A DNA stretch of 64,000 bases from Vicia villosa (lineage: Eukaryota > Streptophyta > Magnoliopsida > Fabales > Fabaceae), in contig NW_026705222.1 of assembly GCF_029867415.1 (NCBI RefSeq), forward strand, positions 782,330 to 846,329, read 5' to 3'. Each line of letters starts with the position of its first letter. Within the stretch, counting starts at the first letter, position 1. The notes below the pieces were generated by a model. That model searched no databases, was not told where the DNA came from, and was given only the letters and a program-made list of their open reading frames with translations. Both the position numbers and the translations under genes were made by a program. Shown piece after piece: positions 22,362-34,467 of the stretch.

Positions 22362-24408
22362 TGTAGCAACCTGCCTTGAAATTTATAACTTAGAGAGTCG
22401 CCACCTATTCTGAAGGGCGAATAGGAAACCCTACGCAGTATAGAGATCAGGGTAAGATACCATATTCAGGTCGAGGGAAGGTGTTAGGCACCCTCAACCC
22501 TTTCCTAAAGGCTAACACTTAAAGATAAAGGTTTACGGCAAAACATAAAGAAAGATGACAGACAGTAAAATAGGGTTAGAGGCTAATTATTTGAACATGA
22601 TTAGGGTTTGAAGGAAGGGGGACTCGCCTTGTTGCCAAGTGCCTACGTATCTCCTTATGGAGAATCAGAGTCAACGTAGTTCGGGGACAGGGTTGTACGC
22701 CTTGAATTTGATTTGATATGGTTTGGAGGCTTTTTGAATGGCCTATCGTAGTTTTGAATAAGGATGAAAATCCGTAGTTTGATTTGAAGTGTTCTTGAAT
22801 GTTTTGAGTTTGGGAAGTGTTTTAGGATGTGGGCGTACAACCCTGATTTGATATGTTACCGTTAGTTGCGATGATCAATAGGTTTAATCACCATAGTTAA
22901 CGGATTGAATGAAGGATTGCTAACCATTCTAATCGATAGATTCGATTATCACGAATAGCAAATGAGTATGTTTTAAATAATTATTAGTTTATCGTTATCC
23001 CTCATAATCAATAGGTTTGATTATTACACGATAACGAATTGGATATGCTAATCATCATAACCAATAGATTTGGTTAAAACCATTTAGCAAATTAATTTGT
23101 ATTTTGAATGAATTATTTTAATTAGAAGGAAATTATTTATCATGCTTAACTTACAACAACAAGTTGATTTTAGTCATTCTTATTCTAACTATATTTAATT
23201 TTATAATACTTTCCTCCATTCAAATTTTATTTTGGTTTACAAAAATAATAAAAGAACAAATAATTAACAAATTATATGATGATGATATATTTACTAGCAT
23301 ACTAAAACCATGGGTAATTGTTTACCATTATATTAGTAAGAATGGAAGAAAAAAAACACAACCAGTAGCGTTAACAGTCACGTGGAAACAACATGATCGC
23401 ATATAACCATCTCAAATTGACGTCAAAGCGAACCGCAAAGACCCACATCATATGAATAAAACATAATAAATAAGAAATACATAAATTAGATCAACAACAT
23501 GGACATTACATACTAGAGTGCATAATGTTATAGTCTTTGAAGTACTTACCTTAGATCCAATTGGATATTATTTTCCTGTATATCAACGCTAGCGGAAATA
23601 TCAAGAGGTGGTCATCCAGCAGTCCAATTTGTGATGCGTTCTCGCAAACGGTGGTGGTTGATTCTTCTCAGTGGTGTTGGGTTGAAAGGCTCTTGCTCTT
23701 CTTCTTTCCTTTACCGGTCAAACAGACTCGAAGTGAACGTATTTACAGTGTTGGTAAAATTTGGCCTCCCCTAATGTCAAAAAATATCCTCTATTTATAA
23801 TGTTCAAATTAGGGTTTTCTACACCTAATGGGCCTATTACCCAATTAACTTAATAATTATAAAAAGAAAAAAATCCTAATAATACTAATATTTAAATTAA
23901 TACTAATAATCCTAATAATATTAATCCTATAAATAATAATAGTTAATAATAATAAAAATGATTATCCTATTAAAATTGATAATAATACTAATCAGTAAAT
24001 ATTAACTATAAATAATAATATTAAAATTAATTCTAATAAGACTTATCATTACCCAAAAAATAATCCTAATATATATATAATTATTAAAACCTAATATTAC
24101 CTAATGAAAATCCTATTAATATTAACATTAATAATAAAAATTAATAACGCTAAATACTAATAATTAGTTATGATAAAAAAATAAAAAATAATAATCAGAA
24201 CGAATGTTAGTAAAACCTAAAACACCCCAAAAATGGTAACCTTGTAATAATTGGGCCCCACGTTTGGGTCCTACGTCCCTGTTTTAACTCAACCTGATTT
24301 ATAAGAGAGCAGGTTTGACAATAGAAATGTCAAACCTCATGACTCTTAATTTTGACCCTTGATGAGTTAAAAGACCTGAATTGATCGGGCAAATTTTGGG
24401 GTACAACA
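22362..24408 (-). repeat. 5' LTR of the Ogre-like element
   Basis: 2047 bp, TGTAGCAACC...GGGTACAACA on the plus strand. It is the uninterrupted partner of 13040-16164. Confidence 0.88.
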
Positions 24409-24691
24409 CTTGGGCGGGACGCGTTGGATCGAGGTGTCGTTCATCAAGGCGGTCCAGAGGCAGTCGCCGTGATGGAGATGATCGTGACTGATGCGGGCCG
24501 TGCGGCAGCATACAGGCGGCAGAGGAGGTCCCAGGGAGAGAGGGTTAGGCACACCCAGTAGTGGTCGGGTTTATTTATTTTTTGTTTTCGGATTGTATCT
24601 TTCGCACACTATTATTATTTGGATTTGGATCGGCTTGTATATATTACTATTTTTATCATATTAGTATTTTCTGTTTATATGTCGCTTATTT

Positions 24692-27162
24692 TGTAACACC
24701 CCGTACATATATGTCTAGAATAATATGCGGTGATGCTATAAATGGTACAAGAAACATACATAAGCGATAAAGAAAAGAAATTAAAATCATATACAATTCA
24801 AATATCCAACTGAAAACGTATATGATTGGCTTGTCTTCAACAATGCACAGCGGAAAAATAACGTCTGACTAGGTCTTCCTGCCAATTACTTGTCCACGGT
24901 CTTCATGGCAGTCCATCAAGCAATCCATCTACTTCTAACCTGTTCCTGAAAAAATAATAATTGGAATGGGGTGAGATTACTAAATCTCAGTGAGTTCCCT
25001 TATCTTACGGGTTCGCTCGGTTCTACAAGGTGCATGCAAACAAACAGATTCACCGAGAATCCAGGTTTCCTCACGGTCAGGTACAAGTACAAACAAGGAT
25101 ACACCACCATTGGAAGTCCCTTAACTATCCAAGGAGGCGTTCAATAAGACAACAATTCACAATATGCAAACTCACATCCTTATGTGAGGAATCAAGGAGT
25201 TATACCCATCTGACTAGGCTACCTCTGCCACGTACCCTCGGTGAGTATCCAAGTACATATATGTCGAAAGACTTGCACAAGCACACCGCACGATGAATTC
25301 GGGTCATTCCTATATGGAATTCCACCCGAGATGAGTTAAGTTGTACCATTGCCTACGTGGCATTTACAACCTCATCACCAAGCACGCCAGTGAGTTACCA
25401 AGTGGGAAACGTCATTAAAGACCCCGGTCTTGCTTCCACTGCAATGGTATTCATCCTCTGTACGCAGGTGAGTAAACAGGTGCAATATGTCCTTTTCGAC
25501 GTACAAGCCCACCGGGCGAAAGCCTAGTAACATTGTCTAATTGACGTTACTAGAGGCAAGTAATTCAGTGATTGCCTATATGGCATCACCCACTTACCAT
25601 ACTTATCACGCAGGTGAGTCACCAAGTGGGAAACGCCATTAAAGACCCTCACTTGCTTCCACCGCAATAGTAGCTCAGGTAACGCAAAATATACGGATAT
25701 AGACACGTATATACAACAGGCATAAAAGCCAAATCATCCATGGTATATAATACATATCACAAACGCCACACGGCTACCAATGGGCATCCACATAGTGGGT
25801 AAACAGGATTTACTATCCTAGTAGTACGGTTATACTCCGATTCACGCATATTCAACCAAATCAAGTTCACAAAATCAAGCATCCGAACGTCCAACCGGAA
25901 CGACGGGAAAACAATTTACATTGTATTATATGCACATAATATTAGACAAAGTCCATCGTATAAATATCATGTCATTTGTACATACTCGTCACATGTGAGT
26001 TAAATATGTTTCGATCATGGAATATATGAAACATAATCAGACCATATAATTATTTAGAACGTACATGGACACACATTAGTCTCATAACAAAGAGGCTTCT
26101 GATTCCCGACATGGAACGGAACCGCACTCGGGGAATTAAACATACATTTCTTAATTCTATTCATGTTAATCCAATATCATGTAACTAAAAATCCATTTGC
26201 CATAACTTTTAAATCAATTAAAAGCATTATATCTAAGCATATTCATAAAGATCATTAAAAGACCTTTCCAACGCTTCCGACCGGGCTTCGTTTCGAGTTG
26301 TAGAACTCAAGTTATGGTCGAAACAATAAAGGAATAATTTTCTGTCAGGTGCAATCGATTTGCACCAGTGTGCAATCGATTGCTTGCTGAACCAGAAGCG
26401 CAGAATGCCAATTTTTCATAGTGCAATCGATTTGCACTGGTGTGCAATCGATTGCTCACTGAACTAGAGCCAAAAATGACATTTTTACTACATAAGATCA
26501 GTTCTAATACTTTCTAATCCATTCCAATCCGAACCCTAACATGTAAAAGCAATTAATACATGTATTATCACTTCAAGAACACATACTCCATCATTAATAA
26601 AGCATGCAACAACAATTGATCATTCTAACCCTTGTTCCCAAACATGCAATTGATCACAAAACCCCAATTCTTACCCAAGTTCTAACTATGGAACTCACCT
26701 CAAGAACAAATTCTGAACTTGGTGAAGATGGTGATGGAGATTCTGATTTGGTAGATTGAGAATGGAGATGATGTTGATTACCAAACCAAGCTTAATTCTT
26801 GAAGCCAAAATCCTCAAAATCTTCTACCAATTGCACATGCATGCTTTTGGTGGAGCTTGAGTCCACACTTCCTCTTCCTTCTTCCTTTCACGTTTCCACC
26901 CCTTTCTTTCTTCTTTCTCTAAATTCTGATTTCTACAAGTCTAACAAGCCCTTTCTTGATGATATACTTACCTTTTGGACCAACAAGCCCCTTTAACTAA
27001 ATGATATTTACCATCTTGCCATTTAGTCCACTTCTAACTAAACTTATTAGTTATGCTTATAATATATATTCCATCTATGTCATTTGCACCTCTTGTTGCA
27101 TAGCTTAGTGACCTCTACCACTCATATGTCAATATCTCTCTAGTGTAGTTTGGGTTGTTACA
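24692..27162 (-). repeat. 3' LTR of the Tekay-related element
   Basis: 2471 bp. It holds a duplicated block (26345-26460) with four CAATCGATT cores. Confidence 0.88.
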
Positions 27163-30100
27163 TTCTCCCCCCCTTAAAAATAGAATTCGTCCTCGAATTC
27201 TTTCCAATCATTAGGAAAACAAGCTTCTAACATCTTCTTCCAATGAGGGGATAAATGTTCCTTACATCCCGTCTCCGGATAAACCTCATGACTTCGTTAA
27301 AAGTTGTTCCTTCCAAGAAACACACCCACCTAAACTTGCGTACGAACATTCTTGACTGGGATCTTAGACTTTACACAACACAACTCTTCTAATACTCTAC
27401 CTTTACATACCTAGGAATGATCCCTCCGAGGTTCATAACCTTACTTCTTCGCACGGAATCTTCATAGCTTAAATATTTCGGGAAATCTACTCTGGTCGTA
27501 CAATTCCCATCTGAAATGTCTGCCAAGCTCAACCCTACTCAACATAAGCCACAAACTTACCACATCCTTCCCTTAGTTTCATTTATTATCTCTAATCCAT
27601 ACATTTTTGTTGTGACGTCTCCTATTAATGACGACATTTTAGATTTACTTCCGAACGAATCCATAAGGTGTCATGCAGATGCCTGTTAAATTCCTCAGTC
27701 TGAAATTCTGATTCCCAGATGCTCACATTGGCTTATTCCAAGCCTAACGTCTTCATACAACAAAACTCTTACTTCAATCCTTGTTTCATCCTTAGACAAA
27801 ATATCTGCCACTACTGCCTGCAGATGTATAATTCTGCAATAAAATCCTTGGTATCCAATAACTTCACACAAAGTCCTCCAGACAAAGGAATGAACTCTTA
27901 CAGCGGTCCTACAATCATCAACCAAGTGTTCACACTCGCTCACAAGTGCACAAGACGTATCCACGACGAGTCTTTGTTAAGAAGCATCCTTTACTTGACT
28001 TCCTCATTCCAATGGTCACTATACTCACAAACTCGACTGTCGATCAGGGGATATTGATCAAACGTGAATCATGAAGCCTCCTCTAAACTAGTCCACCAAC
28101 ATTACCTCTCAAGATTCTGGCGGATCACTGAGAGACAGGAACAAACGAAACATCGCTCCAGGGAGTTCTGTTAGGAAGATATCTCTATTCCAACAAGAAA
28201 TTTTTCAGGTAGTCCATCCATACCCTCTACATACTTATCTGATTCTGCCTATCCGTTGCGCTACTCTGATATCTACCAGTCACACACTCCTTGGAATCCT
28301 CCGAAACACACTTCGTCCATGGTTCACTTAGTTCCATTACTACACCATACTTAGTCTTTCAGTAGAAACAGTTCCTTCTCGGCATTTATCCAAATACAAC
28401 ACGTGCCAGAACCTTTAACACACTCATCTCCCACTACTCTCCGAGGTTGAGTAATCCCCAAAATCAAGTCACTAACTTTTCCATCATTCTGGATTAAGTC
28501 CACTTGAAAACAACTTGGTCCACACGTTTCAGTTCAAGAACTCCTAAATCCAAATGCTTTCTCTGAGTACAAGTTTGCCTTATCTTACCGACTTCCACAT
28601 CTTAGAGCTGCCACGATAACTCTTCCTTAACATGCGACTTCATATCGTTGGTGTGATAATACTTATAATAACCCACGCGACTTGACTAATGTAATAATCC
28701 TTTCTTAGTCGTACTTCAATCACGTAGTCCTCCAATGCCTTTCTTCTCTGAATCTGACACAAAGATGACTTCTTCAGTTTTGTTCCCTAATGCAACATTT
28801 CTAACTGCTAAGGTGTAGTTACAAAACAAGAGATCATACTCTGTGCCTTGGACATCTCCCTTCGAAATTCCACGACACTCCCAAAACTAATGTGCCTCTA
28901 CTTTTCCAAGTTCGGCATTTCTACGTTACTGAGGACCTACTAATACTCCTCTAGGTACATCCCACATTGAGCTAATCCAAAAATACGCTTTATCCACTCC
29001 AACATTGTTCACCAAGGTTATATAATAACCACACATTGTGTTGTCCAGGATACTCTATTCACACATATCTCATATCTCGGACACTCACGCACAAAGGTTT
29101 ACCAATCTGACAGATTTAAAACATCCACGATGCCGGAACCTAAAATTCTCACGTGACCAAGACTACCCAAGGTATCCTCATAGGCGTAGATTTAGAATCC
29201 AATCCATCTCATGGTCACCCGCTCGCATAACCCTGAATCATTGAGTGCAACATATGAATCCTTATCTCACCAACCTCATGAGAGTTTCGGGTTCGTGTCT
29301 CACGAGTGCCAAATCGGGATCCCACCTCGAGTTTCAGATCAACACTGCCTCATAGTCGTGCTTCACTGTTTCTGAAGCTTCTCTCCAACAAACTATCTCA
29401 ATCGCGCTCCCAAATGAAACGTTTCTAATGTCTTGAGTTTGACCATGATACAATAAATCATACTCCACGCTTCTGCTTATTGATACTGACAATGGTTGCC
29501 TCTGAGAGTCTACAGGTACTCTCCTAGACTCATCACATGTTGGCTAACTCAGAATACACTCTATCCATTCCAACACTGCTCACCAATGGTAGATGCTATC
29601 CAAAAAATACGTCGGCCAAGAGATAACAACTTCACATAAGTCCCACCATTGGAATTCATGCACCCTCGCCACTTGCCACTTTACGAAACAAGAAACATCT
29701 ACAAGGGATCATCTAACATCATCCACGCAGTTACGACCACTTAGCACCCCCATAAGCATAGTACTACAACTTGGTATGTCCTACTATTGCCTGATAGTTA
29801 ACTACTACCTAGTACGACACATGGGTCCTCGTAACGCCTACCTTAAGAGAATTCGAGTTTGCGTCTTACGAATACCAATCAGAAACTTGCCTTAAGCTCT
29901 GGGTCAACACTGTCCTACATCTGTCAGATCTCGTGTACGATAGCAATACTGTGGCGTTATACCTGTCTGGTAGTACTAATCATGGTGGTCCCACTCCGAA
30001 GCCATGTAGTCACGCAACCTACTCTACAGCGTATAACGATTTTCACTCATATCCTATAGTCACGGTCGACAATGTTTGGACAGGAATCTGTTAAGGTCAT

Positions 30101-31181
30101 CGCTATTCAAAGCCTTCCAACCACACTCCTTAGAAAGCTAAAACCTATGAGTGCTTCACGCTCAGGGTTCACTTACTAGGAACAATAAGCTAGATCATAA
30201 TGGATAAGATTTCGGTTCGAATTGTTATGTCATGCGCGTACCCACTTGCACAGTGCATGCATAAGAAATTCTATGAATAGCTCTTCGCATAGGAATACCA
30301 AGGTTCAAACAGTCAATACGACTTCAATCATCCTACGAATACTTCGGAATGACACTAGTTTCCATTCATCTAAATACCCAATACCAAGCGCAGTTCTGTG
30401 GTATCTCTCGGGGTTAGACGAATCATAACTAGTACGAACCTTAGCTACAACACATCTCGGTTTCACTTGCTTCAACTGTCGCCTAGCGTAGTTCTAGAAC
30501 TCATTCACAGGTTAGCAAAAACGGGAGTATAGTAGCTCTTCCCCTAATCGAGTATCCAACTTTTTCCCAATTAGAGACTGACATCTTTACTCTTCCAACG
30601 ATTCTTTATTGGGTAATTCACACACAACTTACGGCTTACCGAAATGACTTGGAGTGAAACATCACATTCATCCAAGTACTGCCCACATTATAGTAACCAG
30701 GAGATTTAGACTACTTCGCTAAAATTCCCAAAAGTCTTGCATCTGACAGGTTCTCAAAACATATTTGCCACTAGCATCGCGATCGGACAACAACTTTCTA
30801 ATAGCCCCTGACTTCACTCCATCTTAGAATTCCTTATTATAATCCTACTCAAGTTCTTCACGAAATTTACTCCAATACTAGCTGGATCCAGATGAGGTCT
30901 GACTTCGCCCCATCGGATCTCAGAAAATCCCGACGACTTAGATCTCTACCATGACAAGGTCGTCAACTACTTCAGCTCAAGTCACTTTGGATCTTACGCG
31001 TCCTCGTGGTGGCTCCACCACGATCTCATCTATCGCATATACAGTCACTGAGCTGGCCAGGCTAAATGAATGGATACTACGATAGTAAGAATCGGGCGAG
31101 CAACACACACATGTGAGGGAGAAGAGAATTGCTAGTGATGTCTCATGGCAGGGACAAGAATCGACCTGCTCTGATACCAAC
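27163..31181 (-). other. Noncoding interior of the Tekay-related element
   Basis: About 4.0 kb bounded by a purine tract (27163-27176, CTCCCCCCC on the plus strand) and the primer site. Only short frames occur (<=112 codons), none recognisable. Parts are duplicated internally: text near 28940-29000 (TTTATCCACTCCAACATTGT) recurs changed near 29560 (CTATCCATTCCAACACTG). Confidence 0.7.
31165..31179 (-). other. Primer binding site (initiator Met tRNA)
   Basis: The minus strand reads TGGTATCAGAGCAGG two bases after the LTR, the common Ty3/gypsy chromovirus primer. Confidence 0.85.
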
Positions 31182-33652
31182 TGTAACACCCCGTACATAT
31201 ATGTCTAGAATAATATGCGGTGATGCTATAAATGGTACAAGAAACATACATAAGCGATAAAGAAAAGAAATTAAAATCATATACAATTCAAATATCCAAC
31301 TGAAAACGTATATGATTGGCTTGTCTTCAACAATGCACAGCGGAAAAATAACGTCTGACTAGGTCTTCCTGCCAATTACTTGTCCACGGTCTTCATGGCA
31401 GTCCATCAAGCAATCCATCTACTTCTAACCTGTTCCTGAAAAAATAATAATTGGAATGGGGTGAGATTACTAAATCTCAGTGAGTTCCCTTATCTTACGG
31501 GTTCGCTCGGTTCTACAAGGTGCATGCAAACAAACAGATTCACCGAGAATCCAGGTTTCCTCACGGTCAGGTACAAGTACAAACAAGGATACACCACCAT
31601 TGGAAGTCCCTTAACTATCCAAGGAGGCGTTCAATAAGACAACAATTCACAATATGCAAACTCACATCCTTATGTGAGGAATCAAGGAGTTATACCCATC
31701 TGACTAGGCTACCTCTGCCACGTACCCTCGGTGAGTATCCAAGTACATATATGTCAAAAGACTTGCACAAGCACACCGCACGATGAATTCGGGTCATTCC
31801 TATATGGAATTCCACCCGAGATGAGTTAAGTTGTACCATTGCCTACATGGCATTTACAACCTCATCACCAAGCACGCCAGTGAGTTACCAAGTGGGAAAC
31901 GCCATTAAAGACCCCGGTCTTGCTTCCACTGCAATGGTATTCATCCTCTGTACGCAGGTGAGTAAACATGTGCAATATGTCCTTTTCGACGTACAAGCCC
32001 ACCGGGCGAAAGCCTAGTAACATTGTCTAATTGACGTTACTAGAGGCAAGTAATTCAGTGATTGCCTATATGGCATCACCCACTTACCATACTAATCACG
32101 CAGGTGAGTTACCAAGTGGGAAACGCCATTAAAGACCCTCACTTGCTTCCACCGCAATAGTAGCTCAGGTAATGCAAAATATACGGATATAGACACGTAT
32201 ATGCAACAGGCATAAAAGCCAAATCATCCATGGTATATAATACATATCACAAACGCCACACGGCTACCAATGGGCATCCACATAGTGGGTAAACAGGATT
32301 TACTATCCTAGTAGTACGGTTATACTCCGATTCACGCATATTCAACCAAATCAAGTTCACAAAATCAAGCATCCGAACGTCCAACCGGAACGACGGGAAA
32401 ACAATTTACATTGTATTATATGCACATAATATTAGACAAAGTCCATCGTATAAATATCATGTCATTTGTACATACTCGTCACATGTGAGTTAAATATGTT
32501 TCGATCATGGAATATATGAAACATAATCAGACCATATAATTATTTAGAACGTACATGGACACACATTAGTCTCATAACAAAGAGGCTTCTGATTCCCGAC
32601 ATGGAACGGAACCGCACTCGGGGAATTAAACATACATTTCTTAATTCTATTCATGTTAATCCAATATCATGTAACTAAAAATCCATTTGCCATAACTTTT
32701 AAATCAATTAAAAGCATTATATCTAAGCATATTCATAAAGATCATTAAAAGACCTTTCCAACGCTTCCGACCGGGCTTCGTTTCGAGTTGTAGAACTCAA
32801 GTTATGGTCGAAACAATAAAGGAATAATTTTCTGTTAGGTGCAATCGATTTGCACCAGTGTGCAATCGATTGCTTGCTGAACCAGAAGCGCAGAATGCCA
32901 ATTTTTCACAGTGCAATCGATTTGCACTGGTGTGCAATCGATTGCTCACTGAACTAGAGCCAAAAATGACATTTTTACTACATAAGATCAGTTCTAACAC
33001 TTTCTAATCCATTCCAATCCGAACCCTAACATGTAAAAGCAATTAATACATGTATTATCACTTCAAGAACACATACTCCATCATTAATAAAGCATGCAAC
33101 AACAATTGATCATTCTAACCCTTGTTCCCAAACATGCAATTGATCACAAAACCCCAATTCTTACCCAAGTTCTAACTATGGAACTCACCTCAAGAACAAA
33201 TTCTGAACTTGGTGAAGATGGTGATGGAGATTCTGATTTGGTAGATTGAGAATGGAGATGATGTTGATTACCAAACCAAGCTTAATTCTTGAAGCCAAAA
33301 TCCTCAAAATCTTCTACCAATTGCACATGCATGCTTTTGGTGGAGCTTGAGTCCACACTTCCTCTTCCTTCTTCCTTTCACGTTTCCACCCCTTTTTTTC
33401 TTCTTTCTCTAAATTCTGATTTCTACAAGTCTAACAAGCCATTTCTTGATGATATACTTACCTTTTGGACCAACAAGCCCCTTTAACTAAATGGTATTTA
33501 CCATCTTGCCATTTAGTCCACTTCTAACTAAACTTATTAGTTATGCTTATAATATATATTCCATCTATGTCATTTGCACCTCTTGTTGCATAGCTTAGTG
33601 ACCTCTACCACTCATATGTCAATATCTCTCTAGTGTAGTTTGGGTTGTTACA
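31182..33652 (-). repeat. 5' LTR of the Tekay-related element
   Basis: 2471 bp, the partner of 24692-27162. It differs at scattered single bases (e.g. GTCGAAAG/GTCAAAAG, CTGTCAGG/CTGTTAGG). Confidence 0.88.
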
Positions 33653-33657
33653 TATTT

Positions 33658-33948
33658 TATTTGCCGTCTTCCTTTAATTAAAAATACGAGACTGTTTCCA
33701 AAAACATTAAAAAAAAACAGTTTCTGCATAATTCGGAAGTTCATTTCCGAAACCCCTAAAAATCTGAAAAAAGGTGTTTTCGGAAGTGCATCTCCGAAAA
33801 CACCCCCATTTGGTGTTTTCGGAGATGCACTTCCGAAGTCTGAAAAGTATTTTAAAAAAAAAACTTCGGAAATGAACTTCCGAAGCAGGGGTAATCTGGG
33901 GTTTTCGCCGGGGGTGACCCCCATAGGGAGGTGGGTAAAGAAACTTTC
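33658..33948. repeat. Right terminal repeat of PMD element
   Basis: Resumes the 3' flank of PMD copy 2 (TATTTTATTTGCCG, as after copy 1). It then carries four TTCGGAA...TTCCGAA-type motifs (near 33731, 33778, 33817, 33865) and the terminus GGGTGACCCCCATAGGGAGG...AAACTTTC, which pairs inverted with ~7385 onward. Confidence 0.78.
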
Positions 33949-33956
33949 TAAAATAA

Positions 33957-34467
33957 TGTCATTTATCGTTAAAAGCTTTGCACATAGATTAAAGAGTAGA
34001 TTAAAGAGTGTAATAATATTGTTATATGACATTGTATTTTTACTAAAATAATTTTATAATTATATTAGAAATGGTGTACAGAATAATAATTGAAAGATTA
34101 AGTTGAAAAAATAATAATCACTATTACATTGAAAAATAAAAATGACATTCATTTTGAGATAAAGTTTATTTGTTAAAACGAAACTCATTGTTATTTCAAG
34201 AAATGATTGATCTAAAAAGTTAGATGATGTTCTTTGTGCATATAGAACAACTTTAAAGACTAACTTAGGATTATCCCCGTATCAATTGATTTATGGAAAA
34301 ACTTGTCACTTAATGGTGAAACTTGAACATAAAATTTATTGGGCGATGAAGTTTTTAAAATTTGATGAGAAAGTAGCGGGAAGAACCAGATTATTGAAAT
34401 TGGTGAAACGAATCTTTCAACCAGGTAAGTTGAAATCAAAGTGATTTGGTCTTTTTATTATTACTAA
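33957..34467 (+). pseudogene. Athila-type integrase remnant, copy 1
   Basis: The right part of the target split by the PMD element, followed by a degraded integrase C-terminal part. Plus-strand frames near 34220-34440 read LDDVLCAYRTTLKTN, PYQLIYGKTCHL, then KIYWAMKFLKFDEKVAGRT, and after a gap FQPGKLKSK. These correspond to the Athila-lineage integrase (…YRTA.KTPIG.SPY..VYGK.CHLPVELEHKAYWA). A piece between AGRT and FQPGKLKS is missing compared with full integrases, and stops are present. The same truncated version recurs at 36664-37263, so the deletion predates the duplication. Confidence 0.72.

Larger units (their letters stand above)
13040..24408 (-). mobile_element. Gag-only Ogre/Tat-type LTR retrotransposon
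   Basis: It is flanked by the 5-bp duplication CTTGG (13035-13039 and 24409-24413). The undisturbed sequence (GATGCTTGGGCGGGACGCG) is present in PMD copy 1, which confirms both ends. The LTRs are 13040-16164 and 22362-24408. After removing the hAT insertion from the first, both are 2047 bp, and I saw no difference between them. The element reads on the minus strand: 5' LTR at right, primer site complementary to a tRNA-Arg-type 3' end as described for Ogre, one gag frame, a long noncoding region with 47-bp subrepeats, a polypurine tract, and the 3' LTR. No protease, reverse transcriptase, RNase H or integrase is present, so it is non-autonomous (TR-GAG-like). The matching LTRs indicate very recent insertion. 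Confidence 0.88.
11151..24561 (+). pseudogene. PMD-domain protein gene, copy 2, stops, frameshift, insertion
   Basis: Exons 11151-11534, 11652-12357 and 12435-13039, then the last exon resumes at 24409 after a retrotransposon and ends at the TAG at 24559-24561. The product would match copy 1 over its whole length: basic/acidic exon 1, then plant mobile domain. Damage relative to copy 1 includes CAG to TAG at 12252, one extra G in the run at ~12262 (exon 2 is 706 rather than 705 nt), CAG to TAG near 12528, TGG to TAG near 12597, and the 11.4-kb insertion after 13039. Exon 1 keeps the TGG that is TAG in copy 1. The gene is clearly dead as a full-length protein. It is head-to-head with copy 1, 1.3 kb away. 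Confidence 0.82.
24692..33652 (-). mobile_element. Coding-free LTR retrotransposon (LARD-like), Tekay-related
   Basis: Two LTRs of 2471 bp each (24692-27162 and 31182-33652) begin TGTAACACCCC and end GTTGTTACA. A 5-bp duplication TATTT (24687-24691 and 33653-33657) flanks the element, and the uninterrupted site is present in the 3' flank of PMD copy 1. It reads on the minus strand: primer site TGGTATCAGAGCAGG (initiator Met tRNA type) next to the right LTR, and a purine tract AAGGGGGGGAGAA next to the left LTR. The 4-kb interior has no retroviral-type protein. The sequence before the purine tract (TTCGAGGACGAA) matches that of the Tekay-type element at the window's right end, so it may be mobilised by Tekay proteins. 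About 14 LTR differences were noticed by eye (~0.6%), so it is young but older than the Ogre-like insertion. Confidence 0.87.
7291..33948. mobile_element. TIR element with twin inverted PMD genes
   Basis: The left terminus GGAAAATTCTTTGGTCACCT is inverted and diverged at the right (GAAAGTTTCTTTACCCACCT on the minus strand). A perfect 8-bp duplication, TAAAATAA, flanks it (7283-7290 and 33949-33956). The empty site is preserved at 36656-36663 in a duplicated copy of the target. Without its two nested retrotransposons the element is about 6.3 kb. It holds two head-to-head copies of a PMD gene and ends rich in a TTCGGAA/TTCCGAA motif. PMD domains are known from both cellular proteins (MAIN/MAIL) and plant transposons. 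No transposase is visible. Target-site length and long subterminal repeats would fit a Mutator-like or other TIR element mobilised in trans, but the class is unproven. Confidence 0.75.

Noticed and set aside
25030..25296. 88-codon frame present twice (also 31520-31786)
   Set aside because: It is within the two LTRs of the same retrotransposon, so duplication reflects the LTR pair, not conserved coding.
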